Shown piece by piece: positions 8,071 to 17,345 of a stretch of 64,000 nt of DNA (position 1 is the stretch's first letter; the number at the start of each line of letters is the position of its first letter). The notes under the pieces were generated by a model. That model was not told where the DNA came from, did no database searches, and worked only from the letters and a program-made list of their open reading frames with translations. The position numbers and the translations under genes are program-made. The stretch is from Streptomyces nitrosporeus (GTDB lineage Bacteria > Actinomycetota > Actinomycetes > Streptomycetales > Streptomycetaceae). The DNA is taken from the NCBI RefSeq assembly GCF_008704555.1, contig NZ_CP023702.1, positions 3,968,001 to 4,032,000 of the forward strand. Direction: 5' to 3'.

Positions 8071-9867
8071 ATGGAAGACCGGGACGGGGCAGGTCCTCGG
8101 CCCGTCCGTCCGCCCCGCGCCGCCGCGCCCCTATCCCCGGAGGCCCCGTTGCCGGCCGAAGAGCCCGCCGCCCCGCCCGCGCCCTTCGATCTCGCGGGCA
8201 CGAAAGCCCTCATGCACGGCAGCCCCGCGGGCATGGCCCTGCTCGACACGGAACTGCGCTACCTCTATGTGAACCCGTCACTCGAACGGCTCAACGGCAT
8301 CCCCGCCGCCGCGCACCTGGGCAAGGTCATCACCGAGGTGCTGCCCGACGTGGACATCCGGACCGACGTACTGAAGGAGGTCCTGGCCGACGGGAGGCCC
8401 CGGCAGATCGTCTCCGGAGGCCACACCTGGGCCGAATCCCCGGAGGGCAAGCGCCACTGGCAGGCGGCCTACCACCGGCTGGAGGAAGACGGGGTGGTAC
8501 GCGGACTGGTCGGTCTGATCATGGAGATCGGCACCACCCGGCGCCAGCAGGAGGAGGTCGAGCGGACCAGGAGCTACCTGGCACTGCTGGACACCGCCTC
8601 GGCCAGGATCGGCACCACTCTCGACATGGACGTGACATGCCAGGAGCTCGCCGACTTCGTGGTGCCGGCCCTCGCCGACGCGGCCACGGTCGACGTCTTC
8701 CCCTCGGACGTGGGGCACGAGGTGCGCAGACCGCCGGCCGGAGTGCTCCGGATGCGCCGGGCGGCCCTGGCCACGAGCCCGGTGCTGGAGGTCGACGCGG
8801 AACGGTTCGGCGGACCGGGGGACTACCTCGACTACCAGCCGGACGCCGCCGTCGCGCGCTGTCTGTCGTCGAACCGGCCGGTGGTCGAGAACTTCCTCGG
8901 TGAGGAGGAGATGAGCCGTTCCATCTCCACCCCGGACCGGGGCGCCGCCTACCGCTCCGTCGGACTGCACTCGGTGGTGACCGTCCCGCTCGCGGTGCGC
9001 GGGCGGCCGGTGGGCGTCCTCGGACTGCTGCGCGGCGGTGACTCCCCGGCGTTCACCGAGGCGGCGGACGTCGTGGTCGCACGGGAACTGGCCCGCCGCG
9101 CCGCCGTCGACCTGGACCACGCCAGGCGCTACGCACACGAGCACACCATCGCCAAGGAGCTCCAGCGTTCCCTGCTCTCCAGACCAGCCGTCCCGCACCC
9201 CCACGTCCAGGTCGCCAGCCGGTACCGGCCCTCGGACGAGGGGGCGCTGGTGGGCGGCGACTGGTTCGACGTCATCCCGTTGCGGGACGGCCGGCACCTC
9301 AAGGCGATGGGTGACGTGATGGGCCACGGGGTCGAGGCCGCCGTGGCGATGAGCCACTACCGGTCGATCCTGCGTGCCGTGGCCGAGGACGACATGGAGC
9401 CGCACCGCATCCTGGAACGCCTCGGCGAGGCGGTGGTGCGCTCCGGCGTCGACCGCGCCGCCACCTGTCTGCTCGCGGTGGTCGACCGGTTCCGCCGGAC
9501 CTGCCGGCTGGCCAGCGCCGGACACCTGCCACCGGTCTTCCTCGACCCCGGGGCGCCCCGGGGCCATGTGGTGCGGATGTCGGTCGGTCCGCCGCTCGGG
9601 TCCGGCTTCGACGGGTACGTGACCACGGAGGTGCCGTGCGGTCCGGGCACGGTGCTCTTCATGTACACCGACGGGCTGGTGGAGCGGCGCGGAGAGGACA
9701 TCGACGTGTCGGTGGCGCGGCTGGAAAGCCTCTCGATGCCGGCGAGCGGGCGGCTGGAGGACCTGCTGGACCAGGCCCTGGACCGGTTCGCGGAGGACGC
9801 GGAGGACGACATCGCGGTGCTCGCCACGCGGGTCCGCGAGGGCGTGGCCTTCGGATCACAGGGCTGA
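8071..9867 (+). CDS. PAS-GAF-PP2C (SpoIIE/RsbU-type) serine phosphatase
   Basis: 598 aa from ATG 8071, with GGGAGG seven bases upstream. A disordered N-terminus is followed by a PAS domain (about residues 35-150; GMALLDTELRYLYVNPSLERLNG), a GAF domain (about 165-360) and a C-terminal PP2C/SpoIIE phosphatase (about 380-590). The phosphatase has metal-binding acids in GGDWFD and GDVMGHG, then AGHLPP and YTDGLVERRGEDID. Proteins of this layout are common in Streptomyces and probably control anti-sigma-factor antagonists in response to a signal sensed by PAS/GAF. No anti-sigma partner lies nearby, so the target is unknown. Confidence 0.93.
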   Translation: MEDRDGAGPRPVRPPRAAAPLSPEAPLPAEEPAAPPAPFDLAGTKALMHGSPAGMALLDTELRYLYVNPSLERLNGIPAAAHLGKVITEVLPDVDIRTDVLKEVLADGRPRQIVSGGHTWAESPEGKRHWQAAYHRLEEDGVVRGLVGLIMEIGTTRRQQEEVERTRSYLALLDTASARIGTTLDMDVTCQELADFVVPALADAATVDVFPSDVGHEVRRPPAGVLRMRRAALATSPVLEVDAERFGGPGDYLDYQPDAAVARCLSSNRPVVENFLGEEEMSRSISTPDRGAAYRSVGLHSVVTVPLAVRGRPVGVLGLLRGGDSPAFTEAADVVVARELARRAAVDLDHARRYAHEHTIAKELQRSLLSRPAVPHPHVQVASRYRPSDEGALVGGDWFDVIPLRDGRHLKAMGDVMGHGVEAAVAMSHYRSILRAVAEDDMEPHRILERLGEAVVRSGVDRAATCLLAVVDRFRRTCRLASAGHLPPVFLDPGAPRGHVVRMSVGPPLGSGFDGYVTTEVPCGPGTVLFMYTDGLVERRGEDIDVSVARLESLSMPASGRLEDLLDQALDRFAEDAEDDIAVLATRVREGVAFGSQG

Positions 9868-10047
9868 GCGGCACGGCTGCCCCGGGGCGGCGCCGGGCCG
9901 GGTGCCACGGCCGTTCCGGGTCTCACGGCCGGGCCGGGTCTCACGGCCGTGCGGGACGGTCCGTGGGGCCCGGGGCGGAGTGCGCGGGCGGGCCCGCCTT
10001 CCCTCGGGGCACCGGCGTTGTCAGTGGCGCCTGCGAGGATCGGCGGC

Positions 10048-10476
10048 ATGGAATCCCATGGCATCGAACCTCTGCTCCTCACCGACATCGAGGCTGCCAT
10101 CCGCAGCAGTTGGGACGCGGACACCACCACACCCGTGCACCGGCCCCGGTGGAATCCGGGGAACCCCGCCCGCGACCAGTGCGGGGTCACCGCCATGGTG
10201 GTCAACGACCTGCTGGGGGGCGAGCTGATCCGGGGAGAGGTCCTGGTCGACGGCGAGCGCGTCGACTACCACTGGTGGAACCGCCTGGGCATGGGCATCG
10301 AGATCGACCTCACGCGCGAGCAGTTCGAGGAGCACGAGAAGGTGTCCGGCGGTGTGGTGATCGAGCGCCCGGCCGAGATCGTCCGCCTGCGCGAGGAGTA
10401 CGAGCTCCTCCGCGACAGGGTGCTGGAGCGGCTGCGCGGGCGCATACGGGTCCCGGCGCAACGGACCGCCGACTGA
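10048..10476 (+). CDS. YunG-like protein
   Basis: 142 aa from ATG 10048. The central pattern DQCGVTAMVVNDLLGGELIRGEV, followed by HWWNRL, EIDLTREQF and a final Arg/Glu-rich helix, matches YunG-family proteins. Cys, His and Asp fall in the order expected of a papain-like fold, but activity is not established for the family. It is a single gene followed by a strong hairpin and convergent with the acetyltransferase gene. The 180 bases before it contain repeated GGTCTCACGGCCG units. Confidence 0.8.
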   Translation: MESHGIEPLLLTDIEAAIRSSWDADTTTPVHRPRWNPGNPARDQCGVTAMVVNDLLGGELIRGEVLVDGERVDYHWWNRLGMGIEIDLTREQFEEHEKVSGGVVIERPAEIVRLREEYELLRDRVLERLRGRIRVPAQRTAD

Positions 10477-10488
10477 GGGAACCGAGCA

Positions 10489-10517
10489 CCCGTGGGCGCC
10501 GGCCCGGCGCCCACGGG
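10489..10517 (+). terminator. Hairpin terminator after the YunG-like gene
   Basis: Arms CCCGTGGGCGCC and GGCGCCCACGGG (12 bp, perfect) with loop GGCCC, 12 bases after the stop. It lies between convergent genes and may serve both. Confidence 0.75.
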
Positions 10518-10580
10518 CCCCCGGCCGGGTGCCCACCGGCCCCCGGCCGGATGCCCGCCGGATCCCGGACGGGGCGGATG

Positions 10581-11429
10581 TCAGCCGAGTTCGAGGCTGG
10601 TGATACCGAAGACCCCCGCCCGGTCGAAGTCCGGCACAGGGCCGGTGTACATCCGGGCCGTGTCGAACGACGGTGTGAGCCCGAGCTGTTCGGCGAGCGG
10701 CACGGCAGCCGGGTTGACGTCCGGTACGTCGATCGCGACGGGCGTGTCCGGGTCGGACGAGGCGAGCGCGCTCACGAGTGCCGCCGCCACCTCCGCCGAT
10801 TCCGCGTGCAGCGGACCGATGCGGGAAGCGGCCCGGCAGGCGCGCAGGACGGCGAACCCCACGATCTCCCCGTCCCGCACGGCGGCCAGGGCGGTGTGCC
10901 GGGGCGCGGTGGCCCAGGGGGCCAGAAAGCTGTCCCTCGGCTCGGGGAAGAAGCGGCGGTCGTAGGCGGTGAGCCGGGCGAAGGGCAGTGAACGGGCGTC
11001 GACGAGGGACACACCGGCGGGCGGGGCGACGTCCCTGGGCGCCAGCCCCTCGTAGCGCGCGTTCCCCCAGGCCGTACGGAAACCGGACCTGCGGTAGTTG
11101 TCCTGCTGGGCGGGGACGCCGTCGAGGCCCACGGTGCGCCCGGAGAGCCGCGCCGTACCGGCCCGCCAGACCTGGATGCCGTAGCCCCGGCCGCGGAGCG
11201 AGGGGCGGGTCAGGTAGAAGCCGAGAAAGCCGAAGGAGGTGCCGTACCGCATCACGGAGACCGAGGACACCGGTTCGCCGTCGAGGCGCCCGATGAGGAA
11301 ACCGCAGGGGTCGGTGGCGAAGAAGACCTGCCCGTCGGTGAGTCCGGGATTCCACCCCTCGGCATGGGCCCATTCGCCCAGCACGGTGATGTCGTCGGCG
11401 CTCGCGGTGGTGATCTCGAAAGTCGGCAT
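10581..11429 (-). CDS. GNAT-family N-acetyltransferase
   Basis: 282 aa from ATG 11429 (MPTFEITTASADD). The N-terminal GNAT domain (about residues 1-135) has the acetyl-CoA loop near SLRGRGYGIQVWRAG, and a second, weaker GNAT-like half follows (about 160-280), as in tandem-GNAT proteins with a C-terminal YitH/HepT-like half. The reading frame is open well upstream, but the sequence before 11429 does not look coding. Substrate unknown. Confidence 0.88.
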   Translation of the reverse strand: MPTFEITTASADDITVLGEWAHAEGWNPGLTDGQVFFATDPCGFLIGRLDGEPVSSVSVMRYGTSFGFLGFYLTRPSLRGRGYGIQVWRAGTARLSGRTVGLDGVPAQQDNYRRSGFRTAWGNARYEGLAPRDVAPPAGVSLVDARSLPFARLTAYDRRFFPEPRDSFLAPWATAPRHTALAAVRDGEIVGFAVLRACRAASRIGPLHAESAEVAAALVSALASSDPDTPVAIDVPDVNPAAVPLAEQLGLTPSFDTARMYTGPVPDFDRAGVFGITSLELG

Positions 11430-11524
11430 GGACCGGTCCTGCCCGGCGCGGGTCCGGTTCACGTGGACCGGCACGGGGGGTTCGGGAGCAGAGCACCGGC
11501 GCGGAGCACGGGCCGCGCGCTGAT

Positions 11525-11560
11525 GTAGCCCTTCACGACGGGGGATGCGTGAAGGGCTAC
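11525..11560. promoter_or_regulatory. Perfect inverted repeat upstream of the acetyltransferase gene
   Basis: Arms GTAGCCCTTCACG (11525-11537) and CGTGAAGGGCTAC (11548-11560) are fully complementary, with a 10-nt spacer. It lies 96 bases upstream of the minus-strand GNAT gene, so it may be an operator or a leader hairpin. No regulator gene is adjacent. Confidence 0.5.
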
Positions 11561-12027
11561 CCGTGCAGTATGGCCCCTTCGCAGGTCGTGCGACAACTGA
11601 CCGGCCGGTCAGCCTGGGTGGCTGCGGACCGGCTGCCCCGCCGGTCACGGGGATTCCCGGCGGGGCAGACCGCCGGGAACCGGTGGAGGCCACCCGGCTC
11701 GGGCGGGCCGGGGCCGGGGTCGGCGGGGGGCGAGGGAAGGGGGCGCGGCCCGGCGGGGCGGGGGCGCGAGGGGACGCGAGAGGAGTGGGGGCGACGGGAG
11801 GAGACGGGACGTCGCACCGGGGGCGTTCACCCCAAAACGCCCGTAATCGTGCTATTGTTCATCGGCGTCGCCGTGGTTCTTCCCGTGGGCTTTCGAAGGC
11901 CCTTCTCTTTTTCACCCGGGTGGGCGCGCTTTTGTATTTCCGCTCCCTTCCGGTCGGGGCAATTATGTGCGCGATGTAGGGATCGCACAGTGCGGACCCA
12001 CGGGCAACGCCCCGAAGGAGAAAAAAC
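11561..12027 (+). promoter_or_regulatory. Promoter and 5' leader region of the cold-shock gene
   Basis: No gene is seen. 11561-11820 is GC-rich without features. From about 11838 the base composition drops (GTAATCGTGCTATTGTTC, then T-rich stretches to 11940), as expected for a promoter followed by a long cold-shock leader. The run AAGGAG (12014-12019) just before the start codon is the ribosome site. Exact promoter elements cannot be fixed by eye. Confidence 0.4.
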
Positions 12028-12231
12028 ATGGCTTCCGGAACCGTGAAGTGGTTCAACTCGGAAAAGGGTTTCGGCTTTATCGAGCAGGAGGGCGGCGGCG
12101 CTGACGTCTTCGCCCACTACTCGAACATCCAGGCCCAGGGCTTCCGCGAGCTGCAGGAAGGCCAGAAGGTGACCTTCGACGTCACGCAGGGCCAGAAGGG
12201 CCCGCAGGCCGAGAACATCACCATCGGCTGA
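12028..12231 (+). CDS. cspA: Cold-shock protein (CspA family)
   Basis: 67 aa, the standard length of a single cold-shock domain. Both RNA-binding motifs are present: RNP1 (KGFGFIE, about residues 13-19) and RNP2 (VFAHY, about 28-32). It binds single-stranded RNA/DNA and acts as an RNA chaperone. AAGGAG lies nine bases upstream of the ATG. A 12-bp terminator follows at once, and the DEAD-box helicase gene comes next on the same strand, a pairing that makes sense for RNA unfolding in the cold. Confidence 0.97.
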   Translation: MASGTVKWFNSEKGFGFIEQEGGGADVFAHYSNIQAQGFRELQEGQKVTFDVTQGQKGPQAENITIG

Positions 12232-12255
12232 TCACGTCGGGCACATGACACGGTC

Positions 12256-12284
12256 GGGGCCCGCATCTTCGGGATGCGGGCCCC
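12256..12284 (+). terminator. Terminator of the cold-shock gene
   Basis: Perfect 12-bp stem GGGGCCCGCATC/GATGCGGGCCCC with loop TTCGG, 25 bases after the stop. Confidence 0.85.
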
Positions 12285-12463
12285 GGCTCGTCCCCGGCCC
12301 GCGTACCATCCGCCCGTCCGGCCTCCCGGCCGGACCCCGCAATCCGCTGTACTCACCGGCTCGTATCCGGCGATTCCCGGCGTCGTATGCCTGACCGGTC
12401 AGCCGGAGGGGCACACGCCCGGACGGAATCCCTCGACACGCGCCATTCGAGGGAAGGTTCTCC

Positions 12464-13969
12464 ATGAACCGCGAACGTACGAACCGCCCGGACGGCGCGG
12501 CCGACGGCATAGCGCCCCCGGCCCCCGGCACCCCGGCCACCGACAACCCGGCCCCCCGCGCCTCGTCCGCCGATATCCCGGCCGCCGGCACCCCGGCCCC
12601 CCGCGCCCCGTCTGCCGATATCCCGGCGCCCGCCGCAGTCGCGGGTTTCGAGGAGTTCGGTCTGCCGACGCCTCTGCTGACGGCCTTGGGCTCCGAGGGC
12701 GTGAAGGTGCCGTTCCCCATCCAGGCGGCCACGCTGCCGGACGCGCTCGCCGGCCGCGACGTGCTGGGCCGTGGACGCACCGGCTCGGGCAAGACGCTCG
12801 CCTTCGGCCTAGCCCTGCTCGCACGTACCGCCGGACGGCGCGCCGACTCCCGCCGCCCGCTGGCCCTGGTGCTCGTCCCCACCCGGGAGCTGGCGCAGCA
12901 GGTCACCGACGCGCTCACACCGTACGCGCGGTCCCTGAAGCTGCGGACGGCCGCGGTCGTCGGGGGTGTGTCGATCAGCCGGCAGGCCGGGGCGCTGCGG
13001 GAGGGCGCCGAAGTGGTCGTGGCCACCCCGGGACGCCTGACGGACCTCGTCGACCGCGGCGACTGCCGGCTCGACCGGGTCGCCGTCACCGTGCTGGACG
13101 AGGCCGACCGGATGGCCGACATGGGCTTCCTGCCCCAGGTCACCGCACTGCTCGACCAGGTGCGCGCGGGCGGCCAGCGGATGCTGTTCTCGGCCACCCT
13201 GGACCGCGACGTGGACACGCTGGTCCAGCGCTACCTGCACGACCCGGTGGTCCACTCCGTCGATCCGTCGGCCGGCGCGGTGTCGACGATGGAGCACCAC
13301 GTGCTCTACGTCCAGGGCGCCGACAAGTACGCCACGACGACCGAGATCGCCGCCCGCGAGGGCCGGGTGATCATGTTCCTGGACACCAAGCACTCCGTCG
13401 ACCGGCTCACCGCCCACCTGCGCGGCAGCGGCATCCGTGCCGCCGCGCTGCACGGCGGCAAGTCCCAGCCGCAGCGCACCCACACCCTGGAGCGGTTCAG
13501 GACCGGCGAGCTCACGGTGCTGGTCGCCACGAACGTCGCCGCCCGTGGCATCCACATCGACAACCTCGACCTGGTCGTCAACGTCGATCCGCCGGCCGAC
13601 CACAAGGACTACCTGCACCGCGGCGGCCGTACCGCCCGTGCCGGGGAGTCGGGGCGCGTCGTCACGCTCGTGCTGCCCGACCAGCGCCGTGACGTGGCCC
13701 GTCTGATGGCCGACGCCGGGATCACCCCGCACACCGCCCGGGTCCGGTCCGGCGAGGCCGAGCTCAGCCGTATCACCGGGGCGCAGGCGCCCTCGGGCGT
13801 CCCCGTGCCGGGCGCGGCCCCCTCCAAGGAGCGGACCGGGAAGACCGACGAGGCCCCCCGCCGCAGGCGCGGCAGCGCGCCCCCGCAGGGCCGCCGCTCC
13901 AACGCCGGCACGGTGACCGCACAGGCACGGGCCGCCGCCGCCCAGCGCCGGGCCAACCGGGCCCGCTGA
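12464..13969 (+). CDS. DEAD-box RNA helicase
   Basis: 501 aa from ATG 12464. A Pro/Ala-rich N-terminal extension (1-55) precedes the helicase core. Visible motifs in order: Q-motif glutamine (FPIQAATLP), motif I (GRTGSGKT), PTREL, TPGR, DEAD (VLDEADRM), SAT, and in the second RecA domain ARGIHIDNLDLVVN and HRGGRTARAG. The C-terminal tail is Arg/Ala-rich and basic, probably RNA-binding. It should unwind RNA duplexes with ATP, probably in ribosome biogenesis or mRNA turnover. It is adjacent to the cold-shock gene. Confidence 0.95.
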   Translation: MNRERTNRPDGAADGIAPPAPGTPATDNPAPRASSADIPAAGTPAPRAPSADIPAPAAVAGFEEFGLPTPLLTALGSEGVKVPFPIQAATLPDALAGRDVLGRGRTGSGKTLAFGLALLARTAGRRADSRRPLALVLVPTRELAQQVTDALTPYARSLKLRTAAVVGGVSISRQAGALREGAEVVVATPGRLTDLVDRGDCRLDRVAVTVLDEADRMADMGFLPQVTALLDQVRAGGQRMLFSATLDRDVDTLVQRYLHDPVVHSVDPSAGAVSTMEHHVLYVQGADKYATTTEIAAREGRVIMFLDTKHSVDRLTAHLRGSGIRAAALHGGKSQPQRTHTLERFRTGELTVLVATNVAARGIHIDNLDLVVNVDPPADHKDYLHRGGRTARAGESGRVVTLVLPDQRRDVARLMADAGITPHTARVRSGEAELSRITGAQAPSGVPVPGAAPSKERTGKTDEAPRRRRGSAPPQGRRSNAGTVTAQARAAAAQRRANRAR

Positions 13970-14032
13970 CCCGCCCGGACCCGTACGGAACCGGCCCCGC
14001 CCACGGGCCCGTACGGAACCGATCCGCACACG

Positions 14033-14070
14033 GCCGCACCCCGGGTCCCTCCCAGGTCCCGGGGTGCGGC
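14033..14070. terminator. Bidirectional terminator between the helicase and acyltransferase genes
   Basis: Arms GCCGCACCCCGGG and CCCGGGGTGCGGC (13 bp, perfect) with a 12-nt loop, between two convergent genes. Confidence 0.8.
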
Positions 14071-14090
14071 GGTGGTGCGGCGAGGGGCGC

Positions 14091-15179
14091 TCAGGTGGCC
14101 GACGGGCCGGGCTCCCGCTTCCTCGCCCAGGCGAGCTTCGGCTCCACGAGGAAGCGGAGCGCCCGCCGTACCGGCGGACTGCAGAGCACCGTGATCATGA
14201 CGGCCGCCAGCACCGACATCAGGACGCGGCCGGCCGGGGTGGCGAACACCTCGACGTCGTAGAAGCCCGCCCGTTCCGCGCCCCGGATCACGAAGCCGTG
14301 CAGCAGGTAGCCGTACATCGTGCCCGCGCCGAGCGCCGTCATCCACAGCTTGCGGTTCGGTACCCAGGCCAGGAAGCAGGCGCTCAGCACCACCGCGCAG
14401 CCGAACAGCAGCAGCGTCACCGGCGCGCCCACCCAGGCCGGCTCGCCCAGCTGCTCGGCCCCCGCCTTGTGGAACAGCCACGAGTGCGAGAAACGCGGCT
14501 CGGCCCAGTAGGCGGCGGCCAGGGCGATCAGGCAGACGGGCACCGAGGCGACGCGCACCGCCCGGCGGCGTACGAGGTCGAAGTGCTCGGGCCGCAGCTT
14601 GAGGCCCAGGACGTAGAACGGCAGGAACTGCAGGATCCGCTGGAGCTGGAGGTCGGTGCCGATGGTGCTGTTCATGGAGCCGATGCAGGCGATGACCAGC
14701 GACAGCGACAGCGGCCACCGGACCGTCTGCCAGAACGGCGTGGTGATGCGCCAGAGGAAGAGCGCCGGCAGGAACCACAGGAGCCAGTACGGGGCGAGCG
14801 GGCTCAGCTCGTAGCCCGGGGTCTTCGTGAGGCGTTCGAAGACCGTGTACGCGACCTCGAAGACCGCGTAGGGCACCAGCACACTGGTGACCAGCTTCCA
14901 CATCCGGTCCGGCCGGGCGTCGAAACTCCGGGAGAAGTACCCGGAGACCATGATGAAGACCGGCATGTGGAAGGCGTAGACGAACATGTAGCACGTCTCG
15001 ACGAGGCGCCCGCTGTCACGGAGCGGCTCCCAGGAGTGCCCCAGCGCGACGAGGACCATGGCCAGGTACTTGGCGTTGTCGAAGTACGGATCGCGGGCGC
15101 GGCGGGGTGCGGCGGGTGCGGCGGCTCCGGTGGCGGCGGCCCCGGCGGGGCCCGGGGGCCGTGAGGTCAGGGAGGGCAT
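14091..15179 (-). CDS. Membrane acyltransferase (acyltransferase-3/fucose O-acetylase type)
   Basis: 362 aa starting at ATG 15179 (MPSLTSRPPG). After an Ala/Pro-rich N-terminus the sequence DPYFDNAKYLAMVLVALGHSWEPL carries the early Asp and His typical of acyltransferase-3 proteins. About ten hydrophobic segments follow to residue 345, with a basic cytoplasmic tail. Such enzymes transfer acetyl or other acyl groups to sugars or cell-wall polymers across the membrane. No obvious ribosome site precedes the start. The much longer open frame that runs on to 17018 is the shadow of the peptidase gene. Confidence 0.85.
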   Translation of the reverse strand: MPSLTSRPPGPAGAAATGAAAPAAPRRARDPYFDNAKYLAMVLVALGHSWEPLRDSGRLVETCYMFVYAFHMPVFIMVSGYFSRSFDARPDRMWKLVTSVLVPYAVFEVAYTVFERLTKTPGYELSPLAPYWLLWFLPALFLWRITTPFWQTVRWPLSLSLVIACIGSMNSTIGTDLQLQRILQFLPFYVLGLKLRPEHFDLVRRRAVRVASVPVCLIALAAAYWAEPRFSHSWLFHKAGAEQLGEPAWVGAPVTLLLFGCAVVLSACFLAWVPNRKLWMTALGAGTMYGYLLHGFVIRGAERAGFYDVEVFATPAGRVLMSVLAAVMITVLCSPPVRRALRFLVEPKLAWARKREPGPSAT

Positions 15180-15512
15180 CCGGCCACGATAGAAGACGGC
15201 CCGGGGTTCCGGTTCCCCGGTACCGCCTCCTCCCCCGGGCCCGGGTGGCCCCCGGGCCCGGCCCCAGGTCAGCCGCCCCGCCCACCCCGGCGTTCCGCTT
15301 CCCCGCCGCCGCGGCACCGCGCGGCCCCCGTGCCGTGCCGCACCGCACCGTCGGTCCGGTCCGGCCCGGTTCGGTCCGTGACGGCGGCGGCCGGCGGCCG
15401 GCGGGCGCTGCCCGGGGGACGGGCCCGCCTGCCCCAGGGGCACGCCGGGGGAAGGCCCCACCGCGGTCGGCGGGACTGCCTCATGGGCAGCGGGTGAACC
15501 GCCAACCACCCT
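15180..15512. other. GC-rich intergenic region, no gene seen
   Basis: A 333-base divergent region between the acyltransferase and secreted hydrolase genes. It is rich in CCGGGCCC and GGTCCGGTCCG runs. It must carry both promoters, but no clear element can be picked out. Confidence 0.4.
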
Positions 15513-17030
15513 GTGTACATGACGACTTACGCCAGAACACGCACCGCACTGCTGCTCGCGGCGGTCACCGCCGCCTCCGCGCTGACCGCCGTGGCCTTCG
15601 CCCCGGCCGCGGGGGCCGCCGGTGCGGGCGGCACGCCCGCGCTCGTCTGGGGGCCCTGCGAGCCGGCCGGGGGCCCCGCCGGCCGGGAATGCGCCCGGCT
15701 CCCCGTACCGCTCGACTACAGCGACCCCTCGGGCCCGCAGGTCACCCTCGCCGTCACCCGGCTCAGGGCCCAGGGGCCGGCACCCCGCAGGGGCACCCTC
15801 CTGGCCGTCCCCGGCGGCCCCGGCGGTTCCGGGGTGCAGCGCGTCACGGAGCGGGGGGAAGCGCTCCGGAGCGAGACCGAGGGCAGGTACGACATCGTCG
15901 GCTTCGACCCGCGCGGTGTCGGCGGCAGCACCAAGGGCTCGTGCTCCCTGGCCGAGGAGGACCGGTACATGCTGACCCTGCGGTCCTGGCCGGCCCCGGA
16001 CGGCGGCATCGACGAGAACGCCACCCGCTCCCGCCGCGTCGCCGCAGCCTGCGCCCGCAACGGCGGCCCGGTGGTACGCGGCTTCACCAGCGAGAACCAG
16101 GCACGTGACATGGACCGGCTGCGCCGCGCCCTGGGCGAGCGGAAGGTCTCCGTGTGGGCCACCTCGTACGGCGCCTACACGACCGCCCTCTACGCCCAGC
16201 ACTTCCCGCGCCGTACCGACCGGCTGGTGCTGGACAGCAGCGGGGACCCCGACCCGGACCGGCTGGCACGCGGCTGGCTGGCCAACATGGCCCGCGGCGC
16301 CGAGGACCGCTTCCCGGACTTCGCGGCCTGGGCCGCCGACCCGCCGGCCGGACACCGCGGCCTGCGGCTCGCCGAACGCCCCGAGGACGTCCGCCCGCTG
16401 GTCACGGACCTCGCGGCGCGTCTGGACCGGGCACCCCGCCGGGCCGTGAACTCGGACCTTCCGCTGAACGGCAACGCGCTGCGCCAGGCCCTGCAGAGCG
16501 CCCTCTACGGAGACGGCGCCTTCGCCGGCTTCGCCGCACTGGTCAAGGAGGCCGCCGACCCCGACGGCAGCCCGGTCCTGCCGCCCGAGCTCGCCGGGCC
16601 CCTGCCCGACACGGACGCCGCCGTCACGATCGCGGTGATCTGCAACGACGTACGCTGGCCCGCCTCGGTCGAGGGGTACCGGAGCGCGGTGGCCGCCGAC
16701 CGCGCCGCCCACCCGCTCACCGCGGGGATGCCCGCCAACATCACGCCCTGCGCCTTCTGGAAGGACGCCCCCACCGGCAGGGCCACCCGGATCACCGGCG
16801 AAGGACCGTCGAACATCCTGATGATCCAGAGCCTCCGGGACCCCGCGACCCCCTACACGGGGGCGCTGAAGATGCGCGCGGCCCTCGGTGACAAGGCGCG
16901 GATGGTCACCACGGGCCGCGGCGGGCACGGGGTGTACGTACCGGGACGCGGAGCCTGCAGCGACCGGGCCGTCGCCGCCTTCCTCAACGACGGGCAGCGC
17001 CCCGCCCACGACACGCACTGCGCGGACTGA
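15513..17030 (+). CDS. Secreted tripeptidyl-aminopeptidase-like alpha/beta hydrolase
   Basis: 505 aa from GTG 15513 (ATG 15519 is equally possible). A signal peptide is clear: basic start, hydrophobic core LLLAAVTAASALTAVAF and an Ala-rich cleavage region near residue 36. The catalytic domain shows VPGGPGGSG (oxyanion loop), GFDPRGVGGS, the nucleophile in ATSYGAY, an Asp in SLRDPATPYTGA and a His in RGGHGVY, as in the Streptomyces SlpD/SlpE and tripeptidyl aminopeptidase family. It should cleave short peptides from free N-termini outside the cell. It is a single gene. Confidence 0.9.
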   Translation: MYMTTYARTRTALLLAAVTAASALTAVAFAPAAGAAGAGGTPALVWGPCEPAGGPAGRECARLPVPLDYSDPSGPQVTLAVTRLRAQGPAPRRGTLLAVPGGPGGSGVQRVTERGEALRSETEGRYDIVGFDPRGVGGSTKGSCSLAEEDRYMLTLRSWPAPDGGIDENATRSRRVAAACARNGGPVVRGFTSENQARDMDRLRRALGERKVSVWATSYGAYTTALYAQHFPRRTDRLVLDSSGDPDPDRLARGWLANMARGAEDRFPDFAAWAADPPAGHRGLRLAERPEDVRPLVTDLAARLDRAPRRAVNSDLPLNGNALRQALQSALYGDGAFAGFAALVKEAADPDGSPVLPPELAGPLPDTDAAVTIAVICNDVRWPASVEGYRSAVAADRAAHPLTAGMPANITPCAFWKDAPTGRATRITGEGPSNILMIQSLRDPATPYTGALKMRAALGDKARMVTTGRGGHGVYVPGRGACSDRAVAAFLNDGQRPAHDTHCAD

Positions 17031-17345
17031 CCCGGCACCGCTCAGGCCGTCCCCGGGGGCGGGCCGCAGCGGTCCTCCCCGGGGACGGTGGAGCTCAAGG
17101 GCCCCGAGGCCCCGTGGCCCCGCGCCCCGAGGCCCCGGGGGCCTCGCTCAGGCCGCCGGCCCCGGCCCGGAACCCGCTTGAGCCCCCGGGAACCCGCTCA
17201 GGCCGCCGGGGCCGGTCCGGTGCCCGCTCAAGGTCGCCGGGGCCGCTCTGGCACCCGCTCAGACCACCGGGCCCCGCTCCGGCACCAGCTCAGACCGCCC
17301 CCGGGCCCCGCTCCGGCACCAGCTCAGGCCGTCCCCGGGACCCGC
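17031..17345. repeat. Minisatellite between convergent genes
   Basis: About nine imperfect units of roughly 30-40 bases, each ending in CCGCTCAGRCC or AGCTCAGRCC, fill 17041-17345. The last units (17270-17330) are nearly identical, with GGGCCCCGCTCCGGCACCAG in common. There is no gene. The tract separates the secreted hydrolase from the convergent oxidoreductase. Confidence 0.7.

Noticed and set aside
9868..10047. Repeated GGTCTCACGGCCG as a possible regulator binding array
   Set aside because: Only two or three adjacent copies in a GC-rich gap with no symmetry.
14091..17018. A 975-codon minus-strand frame
   Set aside because: Only its last 362 codons (the acyltransferase) are real; the rest is the shadow of the secreted hydrolase gene on the plus strand.
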